54,974 nucleotides of DNA from Rossellomorea sp. BNER (GTDB lineage: Bacteria; Bacillota; Bacilli; Bacillales; Bacillaceae_B). Position numbers and translations under genes: made by a program. Every line of letters begins with the position of its first letter. The first letter of the stretch is position 1. Shown one piece after another: positions 42,211-50,567 of the stretch. Below the pieces are notes generated by a model. The model did no database searches. It saw only the letters and a list, made by a program, of their open reading frames with translations, and was not told the DNA's origin. Location: contig JANAVG010000024.1 in assembly GCA_024213275.1 (NCBI GenBank), positions 1 through 54,974 of the forward strand, written 5' to 3'.

Positions 42211-42321
42211 GGGGCTGTCCCATAAGAGGTTCGGAACCACGAATGATACAGAAGATATCCCTGAGGCTTTCTTCTATATATTGAAGTTGTGGTACCCGAC
42301 ACCTTGGTTTGGGACAGCCCT
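42211..42321. repeat. Repeat family B, copy B6
   Basis: GGGGCTGTCCCATAAGAGGT at the left, TTGGTTTGGGACAGCCC at the right, with inner GAACCACGA / GTTGTGGTACC arms. It abuts repeat A and lies just past the stop of the PgpA-like gene, which it may terminate. Confidence 0.85.
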
Positions 42322-42332
42322 AGTTTTTACCA

Positions 42333-42881
42333 TTAACCTATCAATTCCTCTTGATCTTTTATCTCTTCATCAGCCAACTGTTCTTCTCTATCTCTAAACC
42401 TGTGGGCCAAACGTGATGCAGCATTTGCTGCAATACTTGCAACAATATCATCTAAGAATGTATGAACGCCCTCCCCTCTTTTTGTATCTAACTCGCGGAT
42501 AATACCAATTTTATTTTTGTCAAGATGACCAAATGTGGTAACTGCGATACTTCCATAACCAAGAGCAGCACCTAATGCAATCGTTTCATCCACTCCAAAT
42601 AACCCTTCATCAGATTCCACAATCGATTGTAGTGGCTCAGAAAGCTGTTTATTTTCTGCAAGCATATCAAGCTCGATACCCACCAAAATCGCATGCTGAA
42701 GTTCCCTTTTTAACAACACTTTGTTGACACTGTCCACACAGTCTTCGATCTTTAACTCTGGATGGTAGGGGTATTGCATTTCAAAAACAATTTCAGCAAT
42801 ATCTTCTATTTTAACCCCTCTTTCTTCTAAACGTTTCCGAGATGCTCGTGTAACCTCTTGTGAATGAATCGTTTTTTCCAT
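42333..42881 (-). CDS. yutG: Phosphatidylglycerophosphatase A family protein, YutG-like
   Basis: A 182-residue protein of the PgpA-like family (YutG of bacilli). The N-terminal ERGVKIEDIAEIVFEMQYPY and the C-terminal IRELDTKRGEGVHTFLDDIVASIAANAASRLAHR are typical; the metal-site acids lie in the FLDDI motif. Gram-positive members have no clear membrane helices, unlike E. coli PgpA, and their in vivo role is not settled. The ATG at 42881 has AAGG about 5 bases upstream and a longer GGAGGG; a GTG at 42905 is less likely. Confidence 0.78.
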   Translation of the reverse strand: MEKTIHSQEVTRASRKRLEERGVKIEDIAEIVFEMQYPYHPELKIEDCVDSVNKVLLKRELQHAILVGIELDMLAENKQLSEPLQSIVESDEGLFGVDETIALGAALGYGSIAVTTFGHLDKNKIGIIRELDTKRGEGVHTFLDDIVASIAANAASRLAHRFRDREEQLADEEIKDQEELIG

Positions 42882-43060
42882 ATACCTTAACCCTCCAAAA
42901 TTCACATCAATACGACTTTAAAATGATATTCTTTCATTATAACAACTTTTCCGAAAATTCGCATTGAAGTCTACTACAAGGAATTATGATTTAAGTTATG
43001 ATACAATCTTCCTGTAACCGCTTAATATTAACGATGAACATTTTTGGAGGTATGAATAAT

Positions 43061-43783
43061 ATGACGTCTTCAAGAGGTACAATCAATGAACTTAGCCTCT
43101 ATAGCAAAGAATTAAATGAAGAAATAACTATGCTTGTCTATTTACCTGCAACATTCTCTCCTTTATATAAGTATTCTTTACTTATTGCACAGGATGGAAA
43201 GGATTATTTTCAGTTAGGCAGGATTCCTCGAATAGCAGACGAACTTCTAGGTGAACGTGAAATTGAAAATATGATTATTGTAGGTATTCCCTATAAAAAT
43301 GTAGAAGATCGACGCAGGAAATATCATCCACATGGAGAAGAAAATGATGCATATATTCGTTTTTTAGCACATGAACTTGTACCATTCCTCGATGAGTCAT
43401 ATCCTACTTACCACATTGGTATGGGAAGAGCGCTTATCGGTGATTCCCTTGGCGCAACCGTATCACTCATGACCGCCCTTAAGTATCCTAATACTTTCGG
43501 AAAAGTGCTTCTACAGTCTCCATTTGTAAACGAGAAAGTCTTAACAGCTGTAACAGAGCACACACAACCGCATTTGTTAAACATTTATCACATCATCGGA
43601 AAAGGTGAGACAGAAGTGAAAACTACTGATGGCAAGGTTAAAGATTTTCTTGCTCCTAATCGAGAGTTACATCAATTGTTTGAAGAAAGAAATTTTTCCT
43701 CCTTTTATGACGAATTTGATGGTGACCATACATGGAAATATTGGCAGCCTGACTTAAAACGCGCATTAAAATTAATGTTTTAA
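43061..43783 (+). CDS. yjcH: Putative esterase, YjcH-like
   Basis: A 240-residue alpha/beta hydrolase of the esterase-D/BesA superfamily. The nucleophile elbow is GDSLGATVSL, and DGDHTWKYW near the C-terminus holds the catalytic His. LLIAQDGKDYF and IVGIPYKNVEDRRRKYHPH form the oxyanion region. Yjc order (yjcH, yjcG, yjcF) matches B. subtilis, which supports the name. Of three in-frame ATGs (43034, 43052, 43061) the last has GGAGG at a usable distance. Confidence 0.85.
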   Translation: MTSSRGTINELSLYSKELNEEITMLVYLPATFSPLYKYSLLIAQDGKDYFQLGRIPRIADELLGEREIENMIIVGIPYKNVEDRRRKYHPHGEENDAYIRFLAHELVPFLDESYPTYHIGMGRALIGDSLGATVSLMTALKYPNTFGKVLLQSPFVNEKVLTAVTEHTQPHLLNIYHIIGKGETEVKTTDGKVKDFLAPNRELHQLFEERNFSSFYDEFDGDHTWKYWQPDLKRALKLMF

Positions 43784-43796
43784 AGTATAAAATAAT

Positions 43797-43890
43797 GCTG
43801 TTTTCGTAAACATAGTGTTATTTGAAAAGAAAAGGTTGGTTGCAGCTCCAGGTTGCTTGCTTTCCGCTCCAACCAACCTTTTTACAAACA
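43797..43890. repeat. Repeat family A, short copy
   Basis: GCTGTTTTCGTAAACATAG at the left, GAAAAGGTTGGTTGCAGCTC / GCTCCAACCAACCTTTTTAC arms; a remnant of the core (GCTTGCTTTCCGCTCC) is present, so it is intermediate between short and long forms. It separates yjcH from yjcG. Confidence 0.75.
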
Positions 43891-43991
43891 AAAAAGTCCA
43901 AACCATTCGCCCTATGTGAAAATGTTAGAAAATTTGCTATAATATAAGATATGCTCAATTTAGTATCTAATGGAATGAGGAGGTTGTACAA

Positions 43992-44510
43992 ATGAATTAT
44001 GGAATTGTTATTTTCCCATCAAAGAAATTACAAGACTTAGCAAACTCTTACAGAAAAAGATATGACCCACATTATGCTTTAGTTCCACCACATCTTACAT
44101 TGAGAAATGTATTTTCGACTGATGATGATGGGCATATTAAAGAAATTGCTGACAAACTACGTAATATTGCGAAGAAGTACGACCCATTTAACCTAAAGGC
44201 TTACAAAATTAGCTCTTTCCAGCCAGTAAACAATGTTATCTATTTTAAAGTAGATTCGAATCCAGAATTAGAAGGACTTCATAATGATATGCATGGTCCC
44301 GAATTTTTAGGTCTAGAACCTGAATACGCGTTTGTTCCACATATTACTGTTGCTCAAAAGCTTTCCAATGATGAACATTCGGATGTCTATGGTTCTTTAA
44401 GAATGCTCGGTATAGATCATGAAGAAATTGTTGATCGTTTCCACCTTCTTTATCAACTTGAAAATGGTTCATGGACAGTCTATGAAACATTCCGTTTAGG
44501 TAAGGATTAA
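43992..44510 (+). CDS. yjcG: 2H phosphoesterase-family protein YjcG
   Basis: A 172-residue protein of the 2'-5' RNA ligase/2H phosphoesterase superfamily. Two HxT-type motifs, PHLTLRN (about 34-40) and PHITVAQ (about 117-123), supply the paired catalytic histidines. Natural substrate unknown. GAGGAGG precedes the ATG. yjcF follows six bases later, as in B. subtilis. Confidence 0.9.
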   Translation: MNYGIVIFPSKKLQDLANSYRKRYDPHYALVPPHLTLRNVFSTDDDGHIKEIADKLRNIAKKYDPFNLKAYKISSFQPVNNVIYFKVDSNPELEGLHNDMHGPEFLGLEPEYAFVPHITVAQKLSNDEHSDVYGSLRMLGIDHEEIVDRFHLLYQLENGSWTVYETFRLGKD

Positions 44511-44516
44511 TAAATT

Positions 44517-44939
44517 GTGAATGTTTATGTAGTTGAATCAAAGTCGCAATTAGATGATGCATTCTCTGTTCGAAAAACTGTTTTTGTAGATGAGCAATTG
44601 GTTCCAATGGATGTTGAAATTGATGACTTGGAAGACGAGTCTACTCATTTTGTTCTTTACCTTGAATCGGAACCAATCGGAGCAGGGCGCTTCCGTTTAG
44701 TGGACGGCATAGGTAAAGTGGAAAGAATCTGTATCGTAAAGCATCAGCGTGGTACAGGCTCAGGAAAGAGGATAATGGACGCAATAGAAGAATATGCGAT
44801 ACACCAGGGTATTCCTTCCTTAAAGCTAAATGCACAAACACAGGCCATTCCTTTCTATGAAAAGCTAGGCTACCATGTTGTTTCTGAAGAATTTATGGAC
44901 GCAGGAATCCCACATAAAACAATGATCAAGGAATTATAA
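44517..44939 (+). CDS. yjcF: GNAT-family acetyltransferase YjcF
   Basis: A 140-residue N-acetyltransferase. The acetyl-CoA loop is QRGTGSGKRIMDA, preceded by GKVERICIVKHQ and followed by LNAQTQAIPFYEKLGYHV. The N-terminal FSVRKTVFVDEQ is typical of the ElaA/YjcF group. It starts with GTG at 44517, with AAGGA about ten bases before. Last gene of the yjcG-yjcF pair, with a terminator after it. Confidence 0.9.
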   Translation: MNVYVVESKSQLDDAFSVRKTVFVDEQLVPMDVEIDDLEDESTHFVLYLESEPIGAGRFRLVDGIGKVERICIVKHQRGTGSGKRIMDAIEEYAIHQGIPSLKLNAQTQAIPFYEKLGYHVVSEEFMDAGIPHKTMIKEL

Positions 44940-44954
44940 ACATAATGAATCTAA

Positions 44955-44986
44955 AGGGTGACCCTAAGCATGGGTCACCCTCTTTC
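44955..44986 (+). terminator. Terminator of yjcG-yjcF
   Basis: Stem AGGGTGACCC / GGGTCACCCT and a T-rich tail, 15 bases past the stop codon. Confidence 0.85.
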
Positions 44987-45039
44987 ATTTTCATTGTATA
45001 TTCAACAACGAATAAGACCATAATGTCATAGAATACTTT

Positions 45040-45198
45040 TGCTCTTTACGCAAAGTTGTTGCTTTTTAATGAGCTGGGAGCCTTTATTTCGAGCTATAGC
45101 AAATCCATATTGTTTCATTCTTACTCCCACTTCTGATTTCAAATTATGATAAATTAAGATTCAAGTTTCTAAAGAGCATAACTTGCGAAAACAGCTAT
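45040..45198. repeat. Possible decayed family A repeat
   Basis: TTTACGCAAAGTTGTTGC at the left and CTTGCGAAAACAGCTA at the right resemble family A ends, but the interior is unrelated. Apart from this the 44987-45222 interval is empty. Confidence 0.35.
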
Positions 45199-45222
45199 TA
45201 CTTATTATAAAGGGGTCTTTCT

Positions 45223-45897
45223 ATGGATTTATTTGGGATCGCTATAGAACTCACTGTTGGTTTTGTTGCTCTTTTACTTTTAACAAAAATCCTGGGAAAA
45301 ACTCAAATTACACAAATTACAGCATTTGATTTCATTTCCGCGTTAATCTTGGGGGAGCTTGTAGGAAATTCATTGTATGATGGTAAAACAGGAGTAAAGG
45401 AAATTTTATTTGCGATTATTGTATGGGGAGGCCTAATCTACCTTACTGAACACTTCACTCAAAGAAATAGAAGGTTTAGACATGTGTTAGAAGGAACTCC
45501 TGCAATTGTAATACATAAAGGGAAAATTAATTTTCAACAGCTCAAGAAGAATCATTTAGATCTTAATCAGCTTCAACACCTATTAAGGACTAAGGATATA
45601 TTCTCCATAAGGGAATGTGAATACGCTTTGCTAGAGCCAAATGGTTCACTTAGTGTAATAAAAAAATCCATGTATAAAATGGTGCAAAGACAGGATTTAA
45701 ACCTAATGCCCTCCAAGATTACAATCCCAATTTCAGTGATCATGGACGGAGAAATTGTTTATGATAATTTAAAAATAATTGATGTCAATGAAGAGTGGTT
45801 AATGGAGGAAATAAAAAAACATGGATTCCACTCCGCAAGAGAAGTGCTCTTTGCAGAGTGGCAGGATGAAGAAGGGTTATTTGTCCAGAGTTATTAA
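45223..45897 (+). CDS. DUF421 (YetF/YdfR family) membrane protein
   Basis: A 224-residue protein with three N-terminal membrane helices (about 1-80; ITQITAFDFISALILGELVGNSLYD) and a cytoplasmic domain with RHVLEGTPAIVIHKGKIN, CEYALLEPNGSLSVIKK and the final W.....I...G. YetF-like proteins occur in spore membranes and in vegetative cells; function is poorly known. Single gene, not in an operon. A second DUF421 protein is encoded at 47982. Confidence 0.85.
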   Translation: MDLFGIAIELTVGFVALLLLTKILGKTQITQITAFDFISALILGELVGNSLYDGKTGVKEILFAIIVWGGLIYLTEHFTQRNRRFRHVLEGTPAIVIHKGKINFQQLKKNHLDLNQLQHLLRTKDIFSIRECEYALLEPNGSLSVIKKSMYKMVQRQDLNLMPSKITIPISVIMDGEIVYDNLKIIDVNEEWLMEEIKKHGFHSAREVLFAEWQDEEGLFVQSY

Positions 45898-45900
45898 ATC

Positions 45901-46791
45901 TTACAACTCGACCATTAGTTGATTACTTTTGACACACAGATTGATTATCTTTTGTTCCATTAAATACGTCAAATATGCTGTAAACGTCGTTCTGAACAAG
46001 AGAAGTTGCCCAATATTGTTTACATTTAAATCATTCATATCGAGGAATTTTGATAATAGCTCCTCAAATGTAATGGTTTTATACTCATTCAGGAGGTCCT
46101 TAAGATTGTCCAATTGCTTATGATGTACATTAATATTCTGTTGGATGGTTGAATAGAAGTCTTCTTCAAAAAACCCATGCCCGGGTATTGCACCTTGACA
46201 AGGATACCCAATCAAATAATCTAGAGTAGATAAGGTGTCTTTTAGATCAGCAATAAATGGAATTACATGTTTGTCCAATGCCGATTGTCCGAAATAGCTA
46301 TCTGCCGCGTACAAAATGCCCTGGAATAGAACACCTATTTGTCCATAAGAATGACCTGGTAAACTTAGGACCTCCAAAGTAAAAGGTCCTATTTTTTGGT
46401 TTCCCTCAAATATAAAATGATCTACTTTAACAGCTTTTCCTTCAAGGAATTTATTCCTTAATTCCGGTAGAGGAAAAGCACCGTTCCATAAATAAATGGG
46501 TTCTAAAACTGGATTTTCGATAATAGCCGCTTCCAAAGCTGGTGCATATATAGGAAGATTTAAAGTATTCTTTATGTAATGCCCACCACCAAAATGATCT
46601 GCATGTGCATGGGTTATGATTAAATAATCAAGGGGTAGCTTGTTTTCATTCAGTTCATTACAAACTTTTTTCATCGTTGACTTATCAATACCTGAGTCAA
46701 TGAGCAACCCTTTCCCATCTTTCTTAATATATCCAATATTGACCGCACTTGAAAAATAGTAACATTCGTCACTTACTTGTATTAATTCCAA
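45901..46791 (-). CDS. MBL-fold metallo-hydrolase
   Basis: A 296-residue metallo-beta-lactamase-fold hydrolase. The metal motif THAHADHFGGG (His61 to His66), a later LSLPGHSYGQIGV, AADSYF and the distal GAIPGHGFF give the full set of ligands. The family ranges from glyoxalase to RNase-like enzymes; nothing narrows it here. The start is a TTG at 46791 with AAGGAAG upstream; a TTG at 46818 that overlaps the upstream stop is the alternative. Co-transcribed with the gene at 46815. Confidence 0.82.
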   Translation of the reverse strand: MELIQVSDECYYFSSAVNIGYIKKDGKGLLIDSGIDKSTMKKVCNELNENKLPLDYLIITHAHADHFGGGHYIKNTLNLPIYAPALEAAIIENPVLEPIYLWNGAFPLPELRNKFLEGKAVKVDHFIFEGNQKIGPFTLEVLSLPGHSYGQIGVLFQGILYAADSYFGQSALDKHVIPFIADLKDTLSTLDYLIGYPCQGAIPGHGFFEEDFYSTIQQNINVHHKQLDNLKDLLNEYKTITFEELLSKFLDMNDLNVNNIGQLLLFRTTFTAYLTYLMEQKIINLCVKSNQLMVEL

Positions 46792-46814
46792 GAAAACTCT
46801 TCCTTTCTCCGTTT

Positions 46815-47096
46815 TCAAACATATTCGTGAAAGAATTGCCCTTTTCCTGTTAACTCTGATAAAAAATCAGGTGATGTCGAAGGGACCTGCTTTATTTTTT
46901 TGTTCACAAAAGTTGGGTACTTCTTTTTCTTTCTTGAAAATTTTTGTTGAAGTCTACTATTTTCCTTTTGTACTAGTTTGGATTTTAAGCTTATTTTAGT
47001 TATAGGTACAAATTTAAACGGATCATATCCTTTGGTCATTTCCCGTTCCGCATATTGTTTATATTGATGTTTAGGGATTGGAGCAAGGTAACCCAT
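46815..47096 (-). CDS. Hypothetical basic protein, 93 residues
   Basis: A basic protein with an intriguing N-terminus (MGYLAPIPKHQYKQYAER) and a Lys-rich middle (RLQQKFSRKKKKYP). No known motif. GAGGTGAA precedes the ATG. The gene lies directly upstream of the MBL hydrolase gene, the two touching around 46815. Confidence 0.6.
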   Translation of the reverse strand: MGYLAPIPKHQYKQYAEREMTKGYDPFKFVPITKISLKSKLVQKENSRLQQKFSRKKKKYPTFVNKKIKQVPSTSPDFLSELTGKGQFFHEYV

Positions 47097-47363
47097 TTTA
47101 CTTCACCTCTTTTTATACTTTATCGAATTTCCAATTATATAAACTTATATACTATAAACCTATTCGGTCATTAGACCTTTTATTTGGGTGTGAAATTGAA
47201 AAAATATGGATATTCCCATCCTATTACTATAGGTGAATAGCTTTGCATTCATAAGTGAGTGTTTAAAGTTTAGGAAAGAGTGTTGCAGAGCAGCGCGTTT
47301 AAAGCATGCAACAAGAGATTGACAATAATAAAGAGGACTCCCTAAAAGGTCATCCTCACTACC

Positions 47364-47633
47364 TTACTTCTTCCCATTATTATTATTATTTATCATTTTG
47401 GAGATGGTTCCAAAATCTAGTTGTTTACCCTCATTAATAATGGATTTAACAATTTTGTCTTCTGTTTCTTTATTTACTGACTTATTGGCAATTTGGGACA
47501 CTCTTCTAATGACACCTCGGACTGTTTGTTCATCTTTAAAATTGGCATTCTGTAATGAATTGGCTAATTCAAAAACGTCGTTCATATTGACTCCGGTTTT
47601 TTTCTCAATATTTTTAAAGAAGTTATTATTCAT
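47364..47633 (-). CDS. spoVIF: Stage VI sporulation protein F
   Basis: An 89-residue protein (B. subtilis SpoVIF/YjcC has 88) needed for late coat assembly through control of GerE. The conserved N-terminus NNFFKNIEKKTGVNMNDVFELANSLQNANF and FGTISKMINN tail are present. The ATG at 47633 follows AAAGGAGG; a start at 47663 would place the ribosome site inside the frame. It lies next to yjcZ as in B. subtilis. Expected σK-controlled, though I could not define the promoter. Confidence 0.92.
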   Translation of the reverse strand: MNNNFFKNIEKKTGVNMNDVFELANSLQNANFKDEQTVRGVIRRVSQIANKSVNKETEDKIVKSIINEGKQLDFGTISKMINNNNNGKK

Positions 47634-47764
47634 CTTCTCCGCCTCCTTTACAACTACTTTCATGATATGTAATATGCAAAAGATTGGTTCGCCCCATTAT
47701 GCTATCATTAAAATAAAAAACAGAGGTGACCCAAATGGATTCACCTCCACACACAAATATTCGA

Positions 47765-47902
47765 TTAGCAGAAACTAGCACCGACAATGATCAACAAGAT
47801 GAATAATACTACGATTAATACAAATGTCGATCCGTAACCGCCGCCACCATAGCCGCAGCCATAACCACCATAGCCACCATAGCCGCCATATCCATAAGAC
47901 AT
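47765..47902 (-). CDS. yjcZ: YjcZ-family sporulation protein
   Basis: A 45-residue protein too short for most gene finders. The first half is a Gly-Tyr repeat (GYGGYGGYGGYG) with one Cys, followed by a membrane helix FVLIVVLFILLIIVGASFC. This is the YjcZ pattern of spore proteins. AGGTGA precedes the ATG at 47902. It lies between spoVIF and the spoVA-like operon. Confidence 0.9.
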   Translation of the reverse strand: MSYGYGGYGGYGGYGCGYGGGGYGSTFVLIVVLFILLIIVGASFC

Positions 47903-47981
47903 TAAGTATCACCTCACTTTATCCTAAAGCTCCCTATTAACATATGTAAGAGTGGATAAATGTGTATGGGCGATATTTTAA

Positions 47982-48677
47982 TCACTTAGTAATCTGTTTC
48001 CATTCGAACAGATCAAAAGTAATATGACCTTCTTCATCTGATTGAGCTAAGAAAACGTCTTTTATACTTAAATTTCTCTTAGAGAGTTCACTTTTAAGCC
48101 ACATTTCGGTTAAACTAATTTTCTCTAATGCATCTGTATCTACTTTACCATCACTGATGATTGTTTGAGGTGGAGTAGCCTTTCTTAAAGAAACGTTTAT
48201 ATCCTCATAGACAACAGGCTGTTTATTTTTTTTCAACAAAACACTTAAATCTCCATTTGTATCTAATGCTGCAAATTCAACATCTGCAGCACGAAAAATA
48301 TTTTTTTTCCTCAGCTGCTCCAAAAGTTCATCTGTAGTATATTTCTCTCTTCTTAATGCTTTCTCATCTATTTTTCCATTCTCAATAAAAACTGTTGGGA
48401 TTCCTTCAACAAAATGTCTAAATTTAGTGCTTCTTAGTGAAATTAAAGAAAAGATGAATGGGATTGAAAACCAAATTAAAATACTCATAAGACCTTCTCC
48501 AAGAGGTAAATCAAGATCCATGGAAAGCGTCCCAGCAATACTTCCTACCGTCACTCCTGTGATATATTCAAAAAAAGAGAGTTTTGACAGCTGTTTCTTT
48601 CCAAGGAGCTTTGTGATAAAAAATACGGCTCCAACTATACCAATACTCCTCAAACCTACTTCAAAATACTCAGGCAA
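47982..48677 (-). CDS. DUF421 membrane protein, last gene of the spoVA2-type operon
   Basis: A 231-residue YetF-like protein: three membrane helices (GLRSIGIVGAVFFITKLLGKKQLSKLSFFEYITGVTVGSIAG, then LIWFSIPFIFSLISL), then RHFVEGIPTVFIENGKI and VEFAALDTNGDLSVLLKK. It starts with TTG at 48677, 15 bases past the spoVAEb stop. In spoVA2mob operons a DUF421 protein (in some with DUF1657 fused) follows SpoVAEb and strengthens the inner membrane of heat-resistant spores; here no DUF1657 domain is seen. Confidence 0.85.
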   Translation of the reverse strand: MPEYFEVGLRSIGIVGAVFFITKLLGKKQLSKLSFFEYITGVTVGSIAGTLSMDLDLPLGEGLMSILIWFSIPFIFSLISLRSTKFRHFVEGIPTVFIENGKIDEKALRREKYTTDELLEQLRKKNIFRAADVEFAALDTNGDLSVLLKKNKQPVVYEDINVSLRKATPPQTIISDGKVDTDALEKISLTEMWLKSELSKRNLSIKDVFLAQSDEEGHITFDLFEWKQITK

Positions 48678-48692
48678 ACCCAGACACCTTCT

Positions 48693-49049
48693 TTACCCTT
48701 TTGGTTTAAATAATAGTGCACCTAAAAACCCAAATATAATGGCGGCTGATATTCCAGAACTTGTTACTTCGAACATTCCTGTTAACACACCAATGATTCC
48801 ATGTTGTTCCGATTCTTGCATCGCCCCTTGAACAAGTGAATTTCCGAAGCTAGTGATGGGAATCGTAGCTCCTGCACCGGCAAAATCAATAAGTGGTTCA
48901 TAAAGTCCAAAACCTGCGGCGACAGCTCCAGCTACAACAAGAAAACTTAATGTGTGTGCAGGTGTAAGTTTGGCAACATCAAATAACAGCTGACCAATGA
49001 CACAAATGATACCTCCGATAATAAAAGCCCATAAAAACATAGCAAGCAT
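48693..49049 (-). CDS. spoVAEb: SpoVAEb protein
   Basis: A 118-residue membrane protein with about four helices, carrying GGIICVIGQLLFDVAKLTPAHTLSFLVV and GAGATIPITSFGNSLVQGAMQE, the SpoVAC/SpoVAE family signature. SpoVA proteins form the Ca2+-dipicolinate channel of the spore inner membrane. AAAGGAGG precedes the ATG. Not accompanied by SpoVAEa or SpoVAF, so this is a reduced paralogous operon. Confidence 0.92.
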   Translation of the reverse strand: MLAMFLWAFIIGGIICVIGQLLFDVAKLTPAHTLSFLVVAGAVAAGFGLYEPLIDFAGAGATIPITSFGNSLVQGAMQESEQHGIIGVLTGMFEVTSSGISAAIIFGFLGALLFKPKG

Positions 49050-49066
49050 GAGATGAATTCCTCCTT

Positions 49067-50083
49067 TCAGCAGTATTCAACGGAAACCGCATGTGCAATA
49101 CATGGGATCGTTTCATTTTGTTGATATGTTAACGGCGATAATAAAGCTCCGGTTGCGACTACTAGAATCTTCTGGTACACCCCTTTTTTCATTTGATTTA
49201 TTAAATGTCCATATAGTACGGTGGCTGAGCATCCTGGCCCACTGGCACCAGATTGTACCGGCTGATGTGCATCATAAATTAATAATCCACAATCATTAAA
49301 TTGATTTTCATTTAAGACATAGCCTTTTTGTTCTAATAAATCCAACGCCGTTTCACGTCCAATTTTCGCTAAATCTCCTGTAATGATAAGGTCATAATAA
49401 CTCGGGTCACGTTCTAAATCTTGAAAATGTTGGACAAGTGTATCCACAGCTGCAGGTGCCATAGCTCCTCCCATGTTGAATGGATCTGATACTCCTAGAT
49501 CAAGTACTTTGCCAATCGTCGCTGAAGTAACACGTGGCATTTTTCCCGCAGCATTTAATCCATTCGATACAACTGCATAACCTGCACCAGTGACTGTCCA
49601 TTGGGCTGTTGGAGGTTTTTGTCCCCCATATTCTGTCGGATAACGGAATTGTTTTTCTGTTGCTGCGTTATGGCTTGATGCTCCTGTAAGTACATTTTCT
49701 GCTCCTTGAGAATTGACAATAAATGAAGCTAATGCTAGTCCCTCCATTGAAGTGGCACACGCACCGAATAAACCAAAATATGGTATTTTATTCGTTCTAG
49801 CCGCAAAGCTTGAAGGAGTAATTTGATTAATTAAATCTCCAGAAAGAAAAAATTGTATTTGATCGCTTTGAATCTTCCCTTTTTCAAGAGCTAGATTCAC
49901 CGCATCCTCAATCATTGTACGGTTTGCCTTTTCATACGTATCTTCCCCCATCCAAAGATCATCATAAAACGAATCAAAATCCTCAGACAGACGCCCTTGT
50001 TTCTCAAAAGGACCTCCCACGACTCCTGTAGATTGAATGACTGGTTTATTTTGGAAACCCCAAGAATATTTGCCTTTTAGCAT
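49067..50083 (-). CDS. spoVAD: SpoVAD protein
   Basis: A 338-residue protein with a thiolase-like fold that binds dipicolinic acid. Family motifs are FGACATSMEGLALASFIV (the pseudo-active-site Cys), TEKQFRYPTEYGGQKPPTAQWTVTGAG, and GPGCSATVLYGHLINQM. Its ATG overlaps the spoVAC stop by one base (TAATG), so the two are coupled. It lacks membrane helices and sits on the inner-membrane surface in spores. Confidence 0.94.
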   Translation of the reverse strand: MLKGKYSWGFQNKPVIQSTGVVGGPFEKQGRLSEDFDSFYDDLWMGEDTYEKANRTMIEDAVNLALEKGKIQSDQIQFFLSGDLINQITPSSFAARTNKIPYFGLFGACATSMEGLALASFIVNSQGAENVLTGASSHNAATEKQFRYPTEYGGQKPPTAQWTVTGAGYAVVSNGLNAAGKMPRVTSATIGKVLDLGVSDPFNMGGAMAPAAVDTLVQHFQDLERDPSYYDLIITGDLAKIGRETALDLLEQKGYVLNENQFNDCGLLIYDAHQPVQSGASGPGCSATVLYGHLINQMKKGVYQKILVVATGALLSPLTYQQNETIPCIAHAVSVEYC

Positions 50084-50553
50084 TAAATCACCCCCATTTG
50101 AATCAGAATAGATTTAATGAGAGCAACTACAAACGCTGCAAACACACCAAATACAATCACAGATCCAGCTAATTTAAAAATATTTCCACCTACACCAAGC
50201 ACATACCCTTCCGTTCTATGTTCAATTGCTGCAGAGATTACAGCATTCCCGAACCCAGTAACTGGAACAGCGCTGCCAGCACCGGAAAATTGACCAATTC
50301 GATCATAAACACCAAATCCTGTTAATAGCATCGCTATAAATACCATTGTGGCAACTGTTGGGTTTCCAGCAGTCTGCTCTGTAAAATTAAAAAAATAAAT
50401 ATAGAAATAGGATATAGCTTGACCGACAATACAAAACAATCCCCCAATGAAAAATGCTTTAATACAATTTTTCACAACAGGTCGTTTTGTTTCATGTTTT
50501 TGCTCTACCTTCTCATATTGCATCTGCTCAGGCGTTTTTTGTTTTTTGCTCAT
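50083..50553 (-). CDS. spoVAC: SpoVAC protein
   Basis: A 156-residue membrane protein with four or five helices and a basic cytoplasmic start (KQKTPEQMQYEKVEQKHETKR). The motif GAGSAVPVTGFGNAVISAAIEHRTEG matches SpoVAC, the mechanosensitive DPA channel of B. subtilis. GAGAGGAG precedes the ATG; the gene follows the lipoprotein gene by 14 bases. Confidence 0.94.
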   Translation of the reverse strand: MSKKQKTPEQMQYEKVEQKHETKRPVVKNCIKAFFIGGLFCIVGQAISYFYIYFFNFTEQTAGNPTVATMVFIAMLLTGFGVYDRIGQFSGAGSAVPVTGFGNAVISAAIEHRTEGYVLGVGGNIFKLAGSVIVFGVFAAFVVALIKSILIQMGVI

Positions 50554-50567
50554 ATTCCTACTCCTCT

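Noticed and set aside
47398..47778. 126-codon frame antisense to spoVIF
   Set aside because: Antisense to a confident sporulation gene and to its intergenic region; no ribosome site.
47820..47895. CRISPR-like or satellite periodicity (GCCACCATA units)
   Set aside because: It is the Gly-Tyr coding repeat of the YjcZ gene, not spaced repeats.
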